Assembly (NCBI GenBank): GCA_008501735.1
Contig: QQUF01000002.1
Location: 57,280 to 121,279 of the forward strand
Direction: 5' to 3'
From: Calditrichota bacterium
Lineage (GTDB): Bacteria; CLD3
DNA: 64,000 nucleotides
The position numbers were made by a program, and so were the translations under genes. Below are positions 36,637 through 45,572 of this stretch, in pieces. Every line of letters starts with the position of its first letter. Position 1 is the stretch's first letter. The notes below the pieces were generated by a model. The model worked only from the letters and a program-made list of their open reading frames with translations. It was not told where the DNA came from and made no database searches.

Positions 36637-38472
36637 TTAATCTAATTCGAACTCTTCACGCCAGTCAATATTTTCAACATATTCACTTTGTTCTGTTTTC
36701 GTTAACAAATAATCTCCAAGAACGAGATAATCCATATTTGTTCTCATAAAACATCGGTAAGCATCTTCTGGGTTACAAACAATCGGCTCACCACGAACAT
36801 TAAAAGATGTATTTATGATAACCGCACAACCTGTTTTCTTATCAAATGCCTTAATAAGTCTGTAATACTCAGGATTTGTATTTTCGTGAACGGTCTGAAT
36901 CCTTGCAGAGTAATCTACGTGTGTAATTGCTGGCATTGTCGAACGAAGAATGTTAAGTTTTTCAATCCCAAATAATTTTTCTTGTTCTTCCGTCATTGGA
37001 GTTTGTAACTCTTTTTTAACTGGAGCAACCAAGAGCATATAAGGACTTGTGTGATAAGGGTCTAAATTCTCAATTTCAAAAAACTCATCTACTTTTTCCC
37101 CCATTACTGAAGGTGCAAAAGGTCTGAAACTTTCCCTAAATTTGATTTTTAGGTTCATAATTTCTTGCATTTTGGGAGAACGAGGATCACCAATTATTGA
37201 ACGACCACCTAAAGCACGAGGTCCAAATTCCATTCTTCCTGAAAACCAACCAATAACATTTTCTGTTGCCAAAATCTCAGCAAGAGTATCATATTTTTCT
37301 TCTTTGGTTAATTTTCGGTGTTTGAGATTGTTTTTAGAAAGAAAATCTTCAATTTCTTGGTCTCCAAAATCAGGTCCTAAATAAGAACCGTATTGGAAGT
37401 CATTAAGACCGTCAGCCTTTCTTGAATTTCCAAGATAACGATGCCAAGTATAAAGTGCACAACCTAAAGCTCCACCAGCGTCACCAGCGGCAGGTTGAAT
37501 CCAAATCTTATCGAAAATCTTTTCTTCTAAAATCTTACCATTTCCAACACAGTTTAAAGCAACTCCACCAGCCATTACAAGATTTTTCATTCCTGTAGTT
37601 TTGCGAATATGACGAGCTGTTTTGAGCATTACTTCTTCCGTAACAGACTGAACGCTTCTTGCCAAATCCATCTCTCTTTGAGAAATAGTTGTTTCCGATT
37701 TTCTTGGAGGAGCACCGAAAAGTTTGTCAAATTTTTCATTAGTCATTGTCAAGCCAGCACAATAATTGAAATATTCCATATTCAATTTAAATGAGCCGTC
37801 ATCTTTAATGTCTATCAAATTATCTTTGATTGTTTTGACAAAAGTTTCTTCGCCATAAGGAGCAAGTCCCATTACTTTGTATTCACCAGAATTTACTTTA
37901 AAACCTGTGTAATAAGTAAAAGCTGAGTAAAGAAGTCCTATTGAATGAGGGAACCTAATTTCATAGTGAATATCAAGTTCGTTTCCTCGTCCAACTCCCC
38001 AACTTGAAGTTGCCCATTCACCTACTCCATCAAGAGTAAGGAAAGCAGCCTCCTGAAAAGGAGAAGCATAAAAAGCACTTGCTGCGTGAGACTCGTGATG
38101 TTCAGGGTAAATAATTTTACCTTCATAACCATTGAGTTGCTTTTTAATTAAATCTGGAATCCATAATTTTTCTTTTAGCCAAAGCGGAATTGCCTTAATA
38201 AAAGAGTCAAAACCTACCGGAGCAAAGGCAAGGTAAGTTTCGAGAATTCGTTCGAACTTCAAAAATGGCTTATCATAGAATGAAACGTAGTCAATATCTT
38301 CTAAAGTGATATTGCCTTCTTGTAAACAATAATTTACAGCGTTGCTTGGAAAGCCCGAATCGTGTTTCTTTCGAGTAAACCTTTCCTCTTGTGCAGCAGC
38401 AATGATTTTTCCATCTTTTATCAATGCTGCAGCAGAATCGTGATAGAAACAAGAAATACCGAGTATATTCAA
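36637..38472 (-). CDS. O-carbamoyltransferase, NodU/CmcH family
   Basis: This 611-residue enzyme adds carbamoyl groups from carbamoyl phosphate (through carbamoyl-AMP) to hydroxyls. The N-terminal Kae1-like domain begins ILGISCFYHDSAAALI and has HHESHAASAFYASPF near 125-139 and FLTLDGVGEWATSS near 145. The C-terminal YrdC-like domain has EFGPRALGGRSIIGDPRS near 417-434. The start is TTG at 38472, with AAAGGG about 8 bases upstream and no alternative ATG that keeps the family N-terminus. It probably carbamoylates a sugar of the glycan. Confidence 0.92.
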   Translation of the reverse strand: MNILGISCFYHDSAAALIKDGKIIAAAQEERFTRKKHDSGFPSNAVNYCLQEGNITLEDIDYVSFYDKPFLKFERILETYLAFAPVGFDSFIKAIPLWLKEKLWIPDLIKKQLNGYEGKIIYPEHHESHAASAFYASPFQEAAFLTLDGVGEWATSSWGVGRGNELDIHYEIRFPHSIGLLYSAFTYYTGFKVNSGEYKVMGLAPYGEETFVKTIKDNLIDIKDDGSFKLNMEYFNYCAGLTMTNEKFDKLFGAPPRKSETTISQREMDLARSVQSVTEEVMLKTARHIRKTTGMKNLVMAGGVALNCVGNGKILEEKIFDKIWIQPAAGDAGGALGCALYTWHRYLGNSRKADGLNDFQYGSYLGPDFGDQEIEDFLSKNNLKHRKLTKEEKYDTLAEILATENVIGWFSGRMEFGPRALGGRSIIGDPRSPKMQEIMNLKIKFRESFRPFAPSVMGEKVDEFFEIENLDPYHTSPYMLLVAPVKKELQTPMTEEQEKLFGIEKLNILRSTMPAITHVDYSARIQTVHENTNPEYYRLIKAFDKKTGCAVIINTSFNVRGEPIVCNPEDAYRCFMRTNMDYLVLGDYLLTKTEQSEYVENIDWREEFELD

Positions 38473-38502
38473 TTTACATACCCTTTCGAGGTGTTTATTA
38501 AA

Positions 38503-39693
38503 TTAATCTTCTGAAATTAATAAATTATTTTTTAAATGATTATAAAGAATTTCTCCAGCTAACCTATGACCATCATAATTCCAATGACAATCGCATCCCT
38601 TCCCCCCATTATCCTCAAACCCATGAAAGTAAACACCCTCTTTTTGGTATCTTTGATTAAACTCTTTAAGTAAATTTAACATTGTAATACCATTTTCTTC
38701 AGAATACTTTTGCAACATTTTATCTGGTCTCTCTAAATCATACTTATCCTTACCTAACCCTCTATCCAAATCATCACTAAGTTTATCACTAATTTGAGCA
38801 CTATTTGTAAGAGTAACCAATAAAAATTTGGAACCATTTTCGTTAACACTATTTTTAAATTTTTTAATAATCTCAAATGTAGTATTAAATGCTTCTTCCC
38901 AAACTTCTGGTGGTTCTTTTAAATACACCTTCCAATCATTACGAAAATTCATCTTTTCTGATGGATCTAGTATTTTAGCCTGATTCTTTTTTTCTTGATT
39001 AAATAAAAGGTCTTTTCTTTGAATAATTAATGATACTAGGTAAGATTTGTTTTTTAAAATTCTGAAAGTATTTCTAATAGGAGTAAGCCTTTGCTCTATA
39101 TTTTTCTTATAACTTAAATCTTCCTTTAATTTCCCATTTGCATCTAAAAAGAAATATGGTCTAGATGTTGATTGATCTAATTCCTTTGAATTATTTCTAA
39201 AATCATTTCCAGTTAAAAACGCAAGTATAACTAAGTCTGCATTATATTTTATACCTTCAGATGTATAAAGTTTATATGAATTTGCTGTTCCATAGCCTGA
39301 CATTCCCATATTTAGCACTTCATATTTGACTAAAGGATTAGAAGTATACTCATTTAATTTACGTTCTAATATCTTAGTAAACGAGCTATCTAAATCCACC
39401 TGCATAGCTTCAGTATAAGAATCCCCAAAAACTAATATTCTATATGTATTTTTACTTTTTTCGTATTCATACTCATAATCTCTTATTCCTTTTGAATTAA
39501 TGTACCCTTCGGATTTACCTTCCTTATTATGAATATAATAAGCATTTTCCATCAATCTTGCTCCTGTATGAATATCTGGTCTAGTGTAATGTGGAGCATT
39601 AAACTTTGTAATTCGCAGAAAGAACTCTGCTATCACAAAAAATAGCAAGAATGAGAAACAAACTGTTAGGAAACTAAATATCTTTTTTTTCAT
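38503..39693 (-). CDS. SGNH/GDSL-type hydrolase, membrane anchored
   Basis: This 396-residue protein has an N-terminal hydrophobic segment (3-27). An SGNH core follows: block I VFGDSYTEAM near 90-99 with the catalytic Ser, GYGTANSY near 133, FLTGNDFRNNS near 157, and the final YDGHRLAGEIL with Asp/His near 375-385. The signal anchor predicts a periplasmic location. It may remove or transfer acyl groups on the polysaccharide, a common job of SGNH proteins in such loci. Confidence 0.8.
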   Translation of the reverse strand: MKKKIFSFLTVCFSFLLFFVIAEFFLRITKFNAPHYTRPDIHTGARLMENAYYIHNKEGKSEGYINSKGIRDYEYEYEKSKNTYRILVFGDSYTEAMQVDLDSSFTKILERKLNEYTSNPLVKYEVLNMGMSGYGTANSYKLYTSEGIKYNADLVILAFLTGNDFRNNSKELDQSTSRPYFFLDANGKLKEDLSYKKNIEQRLTPIRNTFRILKNKSYLVSLIIQRKDLLFNQEKKNQAKILDPSEKMNFRNDWKVYLKEPPEVWEEAFNTTFEIIKKFKNSVNENGSKFLLVTLTNSAQISDKLSDDLDRGLGKDKYDLERPDKMLQKYSEENGITMLNLLKEFNQRYQKEGVYFHGFEDNGGKGCDCHWNYDGHRLAGEILYNHLKNNLLISED

Positions 39694-39719
39694 TTAACTT
39701 AGAGTTTTTAAAGGGTTAA

Positions 39720-41210
39720 TTACTTTTGAATAAGTTTAAATTTGAAGAGAACAAGATAAACAAATAAACCGTAAATTGAGCCACTAATAAGAGTATAAAC
39801 AACTCCGTCAAAATTCATACCCAAGATTTCTAATGGGTTAGCGAACATAAAATTACGAGCTATAAATTTAATACAGATTACTAATAGGAAAATTGATATA
39901 ATCTTTCCAGCAATAGAGAAAAAGTTTTTTAAACTTTGATTCCCTACCTTTAGAACACTCATAAAAGACATTGAAATGAAATACCCAAAAAGAGTAATTC
40001 CACTACATAAAGTTACACCAATTAAACCTGCGTCAAATACCTCTAATGCAAGCCAATTTGAGCCAAATGCCAAACCAATTAAAAATACTTCAATAGCTAA
40101 AATATAATTTTGCTTACCAACAGTTATTAAAGATTGTGTAAAGAATCTTGTCACAGCCATAAAAATACTTGGTGTTATTAGGAGCTCAAGAATTAATTTA
40201 GAAGGTTCGTACTTCGGAAGAAAATTATCTACGAGAAAAAAAGCAGCACCTTCTATACCATATCCAACTAAAGGTGAAATAATCCCTAAAACGATTACAC
40301 CGTGGTAAAGTGTTTTGACAACTTGAGACTCATCTTCATTTTTACCAAATTCTAGTAGAGCTTTTTGGTATAAAACTGAGCTTACAGACTTTCCTCCCAT
40401 ATAATAGAACGCTGCTAATCCTGCTGGAAATGAATAAAGACCCAAATCAGTTTCATCTAGATAATTAAGAATCATAATCCTATCCGCTGTGTTTACGACT
40501 GTCTCACAGACACTGGTTAGAATCAATGGAATGCCAACAATTAAAAGATTTTTTAAAGCATTAATATCAATCTTAAACTTAAAAAACTCATCATTAGTTT
40601 TATAAGTATAAATATTTGTTATTAAATAGGATAGAAGCATTGCAAGTATAACTGCTTTGTTTGATATAACGAAAACTAATGAAATCGAAAAAACAAGCAG
40701 AATGACTGATTGCATAATGCTTTGAAATGCAAGCCTATTGAATTGATTTTTGCAACGCCAAAGCCCATTGTTAAAGTTATATAAGTAGTACATAGGGAGC
40801 GTTGCACCAAAAACAATAAAACCAAATCTATAAATTGGTTGTAAATCTGCTAAAAGCCCATAAATAGCTAAACCAACAAAAGCAACAGTGCTTAAAGTCA
40901 TAGTATAACTAAATGCCGTGTCTTTATAAGTTTCAGCTAGATCATTTTCTCCCTTCCCACGCAAATAAGGAATCTTCTGGAGCATTGCCAGATAAGTTCC
41001 AGACTGTAAATAAACTCCATAAGTCAAAATCAGAGAAATAGCAGAAACCTCTCCCATTAATGCAGGACCAAGAATCTTCGCTAAAACGAAACTCTGAACA
41101 AACCTAAACACTGAAGTTCCATATTGAGCCCCAGTATAGAAAATTGAATTTCTTTTAGTTGGACTGAGCGAGGAAAATTTCTTTTGTACAAAAGTTGATA
41201 TAGATTTCAT
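39720..41210 (-). CDS. Second Wzx-type polysaccharide flippase
   Basis: This 496-residue hydrophobic protein has about 14 membrane helices. The start GAQYGTSVFRFVQSFVLAKILGP is the usual MOP-superfamily flippase opening. DRIMILNYLDETDLGLYSFPAGLA near 235-258 is a conserved central block. It probably moves a different lipid-linked oligosaccharide from that of the flippase at 15.9 kb. It sits 20 bp from the GT4 gene upstream. Confidence 0.88.
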   Translation of the reverse strand: MKSISTFVQKKFSSLSPTKRNSIFYTGAQYGTSVFRFVQSFVLAKILGPALMGEVSAISLILTYGVYLQSGTYLAMLQKIPYLRGKGENDLAETYKDTAFSYTMTLSTVAFVGLAIYGLLADLQPIYRFGFIVFGATLPMYYLYNFNNGLWRCKNQFNRLAFQSIMQSVILLVFSISLVFVISNKAVILAMLLSYLITNIYTYKTNDEFFKFKIDINALKNLLIVGIPLILTSVCETVVNTADRIMILNYLDETDLGLYSFPAGLAAFYYMGGKSVSSVLYQKALLEFGKNEDESQVVKTLYHGVIVLGIISPLVGYGIEGAAFFLVDNFLPKYEPSKLILELLITPSIFMAVTRFFTQSLITVGKQNYILAIEVFLIGLAFGSNWLALEVFDAGLIGVTLCSGITLFGYFISMSFMSVLKVGNQSLKNFFSIAGKIISIFLLVICIKFIARNFMFANPLEILGMNFDGVVYTLISGSIYGLFVYLVLFKFKLIQK

Positions 41211-41230
41211 TGAGTTGGATATATGCCCAA

Positions 41231-42334
41231 TTAAATAGTATCGATTATGCTGGTAATTTTTTCCATTACTTTTTCCTCGCTATGATTTTCCCTAACATAA
41301 TCAAAACCACTTCTACCCAGTTTATTTCTTAAATCAATATCAACATTTAATAGCCTTATATCTTTGGCCATTTGTTCAATCGTCTTAGAATGAATGCCTG
41401 TTCCAAATTTATCAAATATAGAGTCTGGATTTACACTAAGCGATATTATAGGAACATGGTAAATCCACCCTTCAATCCAAGTATTTGAAAACCCTTCTCG
41501 ATTTGAAGTATTCAAAAGTGCAATACTTTTTTCGTAAAACTTATGAATTTCTTCCCTACTGACAGACTCCTTAAAAATGACATTTTCAAGACTAAGAAAC
41601 TCATTTTTATATTTATTAAAATACTCCATATTTTCTCTTGGAGCACCTATTACTAAAAACTTAACTGATGGCAACATTTTAGCAAGTTTTACCATAACGT
41701 CAGGTTGTTTTGGTGGTCCTATTAATCCGACCCAAAGGAAATATTCCTTAGGAGAATCTAATTTTACATCAAACCCCCACATCGTTATGTTTTTTATTAA
41801 ATCAGATTCTAAAGAATGTGTTTCCATAAGGAGATTCTTCTGTTCGTTGGTTTGGACTAAAACTTTAGAAGCATTTCTTAATCCATACTCATAAAGTTTT
41901 CCATCTCGCATATTAGTTTTACTTGTATACCCAAAGTTTACATTATGCAAACTTGCAGACATAAAAATAAATTTTTTGTTAAACAACTTACAGTACAAAG
42001 CTATTAGACCAGTGAGTGCACTTGCACCTCTTTGAATATAAACATCAGCGTCAGATTCTTTTAACGCTAGAAGAAACTTAGGTGTATAACGGTAAAAGAA
42101 ATGAAAAAAAGGAATTATTCCTCCTTCAGGGTTACATTCAAGTACTTCAAAGTTTTCAAATTTGTATTTAGTTTTTTGTTTATCAAAAACCAATAATGTT
42201 GTCGGATAACCCAACTCTGCAAGTTTTCTGGTAAGTAATAATATTTGAAGTTCAGCTCCTCCAAGTTTGTAATCGGCTTCTTTCTTAACAAACTTTCCCA
42301 AAGAGGGTGAAATTAGACAAACTTTTTTTTTCAT
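41231..42334 (-). CDS. Glycosyltransferase, GT4 family
   Basis: ATG 42334 begins the usual GT-B opening MKKKVCLISPSLGKF and gives about 367 residues. An ATG at 42412 would add 26 residues that overlap the kdsA coding end and look unrelated to the fold. The acceptor half has YKLGGAELQILLLTRKLAELGY. The donor half has FLWVGLIGPPKQPDVMVKLAK and STSNREGFSNTWIEGWIYHVP-like EX7E block. It lies beside the Kdo genes, so a Kdo or Kdo-linked transferase is possible but not shown. Confidence 0.85.
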   Translation of the reverse strand: MKKKVCLISPSLGKFVKKEADYKLGGAELQILLLTRKLAELGYPTTLLVFDKQKTKYKFENFEVLECNPEGGIIPFFHFFYRYTPKFLLALKESDADVYIQRGASALTGLIALYCKLFNKKFIFMSASLHNVNFGYTSKTNMRDGKLYEYGLRNASKVLVQTNEQKNLLMETHSLESDLIKNITMWGFDVKLDSPKEYFLWVGLIGPPKQPDVMVKLAKMLPSVKFLVIGAPRENMEYFNKYKNEFLSLENVIFKESVSREEIHKFYEKSIALLNTSNREGFSNTWIEGWIYHVPIISLSVNPDSIFDKFGTGIHSKTIEQMAKDIRLLNVDIDLRNKLGRSGFDYVRENHSEEKVMEKITSIIDTI

Positions 42335-42365
42335 AAGGCTAAACAAATATTCAAAGTATCTACCA

Positions 42366-43139
42366 TTAATTAAAAATAATTCCATTTGAAAAATTGCTGA
42401 TACTTTGGGCACATTTTGTAAATTCGTCTATTGAAATCATCGAATCTGAATCTGAAAGTGCTAACGCAGGATTTTGGTGCACCTCAAAGAAGAAGCCTTT
42501 TATACCCATTCCAGCAGCGGCTTTTGTAAATGGCAGAACATAATTTTTGTCTTTGCAAGAATGAGTAGCATCAAAAGCTACTGGAAAATTCAAATTTTCC
42601 ATATCTACTAGATTCTTAAAATCAACTACAAGATTATTGTAACCAAAAGTATTGCCTCTTTCGGTAAGAATTATACTTTCATTTCCAACCGATAACACTT
42701 TTTCACAAGCAAATTTCATATCCTTACCAGATAAAAACTGACCTTTTTTTATATTAATGATTTTGCCTGTTTGGGCAGAAGCTATCAATAGATCTGTTTG
42801 CCGACATAAGAAAGCAGGTATTTGTATAACATCTACAACTTCACTAACCTCTTTAACTTGTGAAGTCTCGTGAATATCCGTTACAATTGGCAACTGATAG
42901 ATTTCTTTTATTTTTTGTAAGACCCTAAGCCCTTTATCAATTCCTAAACCACGAAAAGAATTTATAGAAGTTCTATTAGCTTTATCAAATGAAGCCTTGA
43001 AAATTAGAGTAATCTCTAAAGAGTTACAAATCTTCTGAAGTTTCCCAGCCAAATCAATTGCCATATTTTCATCTTCTATCACACAGGGACCAGAGATACA
43101 AAATGCTCTTTTTTGTATTTTTTGATACAAATTATTCAT
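42366..43139 (-). CDS. kdsA: 3-deoxy-D-manno-octulosonate 8-phosphate synthase
   Basis: This enzyme condenses arabinose 5-phosphate with phosphoenolpyruvate. FCISGPCVIEDENMAIDLA near 13-31 and FKASFDKANRTS near 49-60 are exact KdsA blocks, with FDATHSCKDKN and EVHQNPALALSDS further on. The length of about 257 is slightly short but complete. ATG 43139 is preferred over TTG 43145. It overlaps kdsB by 8 bp, so CMP-Kdo genes are coupled. Confidence 0.94.
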   Translation of the reverse strand: MNNLYQKIQKRAFCISGPCVIEDENMAIDLAGKLQKICNSLEITLIFKASFDKANRTSINSFRGLGIDKGLRVLQKIKEIYQLPIVTDIHETSQVKEVSEVVDVIQIPAFLCRQTDLLIASAQTGKIINIKKGQFLSGKDMKFACEKVLSVGNESIILTERGNTFGYNNLVVDFKNLVDMENLNFPVAFDATHSCKDKNYVLPFTKAAAGMGIKGFFFEVHQNPALALSDSDSMISIDEFTKCAQSISNFSNGIIFN

Positions 43140-43869
43140 TTCCAAGAATCTTCCTCGCCCTGTCTAAATCTTCTTGAGTATTAATGCTTAAAGAATTTCC
43201 TTCAGATTCTAACATTTTGATTTTATAACCATTCATTAAAAATTTTAATTGTTCTAATTTTTCAATTTTTTCAATTTCATAATCTTTTAACGAAGAGAAA
43301 TTCAGTAAAAAGTTTTTTGTATACCCGTAAATTCCAATATGTTTCCAATAGTCGAACCCTGTTTTTTTAAAATCCACACTATTTCGACAAAAGGGTATTC
43401 TTGAACGTGAGAAATAAAGAGCATTATAATTTTGGTCGATTACAACTTTAACAACATTTTCATTCGTTAATTCCTCGAAATTACTAATTCTAGTCATTGA
43501 ACTAACAATTTGATCCTTCTCTTTCGACAACTCACAAATTACTTCGTCTATTAAAGTTGGTTCGATAAAAAGTTCGTCCCCTTGAACATTAATAACTAAA
43601 TCAGCATCTATTCGGGAACAAATTTGTGCAATTCTCTCCGTACCTGACTCACAAACACCTTCTCTCAATAGAATTCTGTCAGTAAATTTTGAGCAAACAC
43701 TTTCTACTTTGGGACTATCTGTAACAATAAATACTTCATCTGCAAAACTTGATTTGGAAGCTTGTTCATACACTCTTTGAATTAAGCTTTTCCCACAGAC
43801 CTCAAGTATAGCTTTATTTTCTAATCTTTTTGAGTCAAGTCTAGCAGGTATAATTATAGATGTTTTCAA
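43132..43869 (-). CDS. kdsB: CMP-Kdo synthetase (3-deoxy-manno-octulosonate cytidylyltransferase)
   Basis: This enzyme activates Kdo with CTP. The nucleotide-binding start IIIPARLDSKRLENKAIL and the blocks VINVQGDELFIEP near 93-105 and FDYWKHIGIYGYTKNFL are typical. The length is 245. The start is TTG at 43869, because the preceding codon is a stop and no in-frame ATG exists near the conserved N-terminus. It is probably translated with kdsA. kdsC and kdsD are not in the window. Confidence 0.93.
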   Translation of the reverse strand: MKTSIIIPARLDSKRLENKAILEVCGKSLIQRVYEQASKSSFADEVFIVTDSPKVESVCSKFTDRILLREGVCESGTERIAQICSRIDADLVINVQGDELFIEPTLIDEVICELSKEKDQIVSSMTRISNFEELTNENVVKVVIDQNYNALYFSRSRIPFCRNSVDFKKTGFDYWKHIGIYGYTKNFLLNFSSLKDYEIEKIEKLEQLKFLMNGYKIKMLESEGNSLSINTQEDLDRARKILGNE

Positions 43870-43882
43870 ATTAAAAGTTTAA

Positions 43883-45316
43883 TTAGTTTGATATTAATGG
43901 AGCTCCATTACTAATCTGAACACTAGAAATCATTTCAGGTATAACAATCCCTGTATTAGGATATGAGTTTGGAGTTTTCCCATCTCTAATTAAACTAGGT
44001 CCCGAATTACCCCAATAATTACTTGATAGCAAAATATCATTCAAACCGTAAACTGTGCCTTCGTGTAAGCCACTATCTAAAAAGATATTCCACTTCAATT
44101 CATCACTATCAAAGAAATTATTTAAAGAAAAGGATTGCCCATCTTTAGAAGAACCATCAAATGTGAAGTATACATTCATACTATTTTTGAGAAAATTATT
44201 ATTTTGAATTATCATTTTAGTATTCCCATTGACTCTCAATGCATAGGAACTTCCATTTTCATTTTCATTTAAGTTATAAAAGAAGTTTTTATTAATTACT
44301 ACTTCATTTCCACCATTGATAGTAACCCCATTACGAGAATTCATAAAAACGTTATTCTCAACTTCAAGCATAGAAGAAGAAGTCCCTGCTAAATTTATAC
44401 AATCACTAGTTCCAATATTTGAAGAGTTAGAAATAATATTATTTCTCAAGACTAGATTATCAACGCCAGACTGAATTTGAAATATTGATGTGTTATCTAA
44501 GTTCTCGTATATTAGACAATTCTCAATTATACCCAAGGATATTCCATTTAGTTCAAAACTACCATTAGCATTCCTAAATACACTATTTGCAATATTTACT
44601 TCAGCTTTATCATAGGTAATGCTTAAGAAACTGCTTGCAATTAAGTAGTTTATTTCACTAACTGCATCAGTCTGAAATTTTAATTCATTCCAATTTTCAT
44701 CTGGATTTTCACTAAAGAATTCAACTGGATTATTTTCTGTTCCAAGAATTTTCAATTCACCAAATACTTTGATTTTGGAATTTTTTGCTAATTTTATTTG
44801 ACATCCTTCTGGAATTGTTAAACTAGCATTTTCTTCAATGGTAATCACATCTGAAACAAAGTAATTCTTACCCGAAACGAGAATAACATTATCATTTATT
44901 TCATTACCTAAAGTATCATCAGGTAAAATTGTAAAATCAATATTTTTGGAAGATTTAATTTCAAAATCAAGTTCGTAAAGTTTCCCAAAACCTTCTTTTG
45001 TTATTACTAAATTGTATTGCCCCTTCCTAATTTCACTGATTTGAAACCTACCATCTGAATCAGTAAAATCACTGTATATTAAAGGGCTTTTCGTAAACCT
45101 ATGATCAAAAATATTTCTTTGAGACAAAGGTAATCCAATTGAGAAATTATTGACCAAAGTCTCAATATCGAAATCTGGATTCTCCATTGAATAAAGAGAT
45201 ACCTTAACACCACTTAAGTTGTTAGTAGAGTCAGAAATAAGTCCTGTAAAAGACGTTCCCTCATCTTTAGAACAACTGATTAAAAATATAAAAGATAAAA
45301 TTACTAAAATTTTCAT
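43883..45316 (-). CDS. Lipoprotein with a carboxypeptidase-regulatory-like domain and parallel beta-helix
   Basis: The lipobox is LISC with Cys15 after a short hydrophobic signal. Residues about 23-130 form a CarboxypepD_reg-like beta sandwich (FTGLISDSTNNLSGVKV and IRKGQYNLVITKEGFG). From about 150 to 460 a right-handed parallel beta-helix is suggested by repeated NN/IxNNxF steps such as VENNVFMNSRNGVTING and IIQNNNFLKN. The protein is probably on a membrane surface and binds or cleaves polysaccharide; no catalytic set is recognised. It is preceded by the largest gap of the cluster, which may hold its own promoter. Confidence 0.75.
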   Translation of the reverse strand: MKILVILSFIFLISCSKDEGTSFTGLISDSTNNLSGVKVSLYSMENPDFDIETLVNNFSIGLPLSQRNIFDHRFTKSPLIYSDFTDSDGRFQISEIRKGQYNLVITKEGFGKLYELDFEIKSSKNIDFTILPDDTLGNEINDNVILVSGKNYFVSDVITIEENASLTIPEGCQIKLAKNSKIKVFGELKILGTENNPVEFFSENPDENWNELKFQTDAVSEINYLIASSFLSITYDKAEVNIANSVFRNANGSFELNGISLGIIENCLIYENLDNTSIFQIQSGVDNLVLRNNIISNSSNIGTSDCINLAGTSSSMLEVENNVFMNSRNGVTINGGNEVVINKNFFYNLNENENGSSYALRVNGNTKMIIQNNNFLKNSMNVYFTFDGSSKDGQSFSLNNFFDSDELKWNIFLDSGLHEGTVYGLNDILLSSNYWGNSGPSLIRDGKTPNSYPNTGIVIPEMISSVQISNGAPLISN

Positions 45317-45433
45317 TGCTTAACTCCTATTTGGTTTAGGTACAGCTTCGCCACGTCAACTACATACTGTAGAAAGACAAAAATGCAAAATATAAGTTTT
45401 AAACAACTCTACCAGCATAATTTTGAGCGGTCG

Positions 45434-45462
45434 AAGTTATGAAATTTACTTTTAAAATTCAA
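45434..45462 (-). promoter_or_regulatory. Candidate internal promoter upstream of the beta-helix lipoprotein
   Basis: Reading on the minus strand, TTGAAT (45457-45462) and TAACTT (45434-45439) are separated by 17 bases. The predicted start would leave a leader of about 110 bases before the lipoprotein gene at 45316. The 256 bp gap 45317-45572 is the longest in the glycan cluster. AT-rich sequence gives such matches by chance, so support is moderate at best. Confidence 0.35.
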
Positions 45463-45572
45463 TAGAATTAACTTATTACTCTTAATAGTTTTCAACTACG
45501 AAATTAAGTATCTTAAATCTTAATTAAGAAAAGAATTTTTTATACAGATTAGTGTGAATCAAAACAAGTTTA

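Noticed and set aside
41231..42412. Longer start of the GT4 gene at 42412
   Set aside because: The extra residues fall in the kdsA coding end and do not match the fold. ATG 42334 fits the family start.
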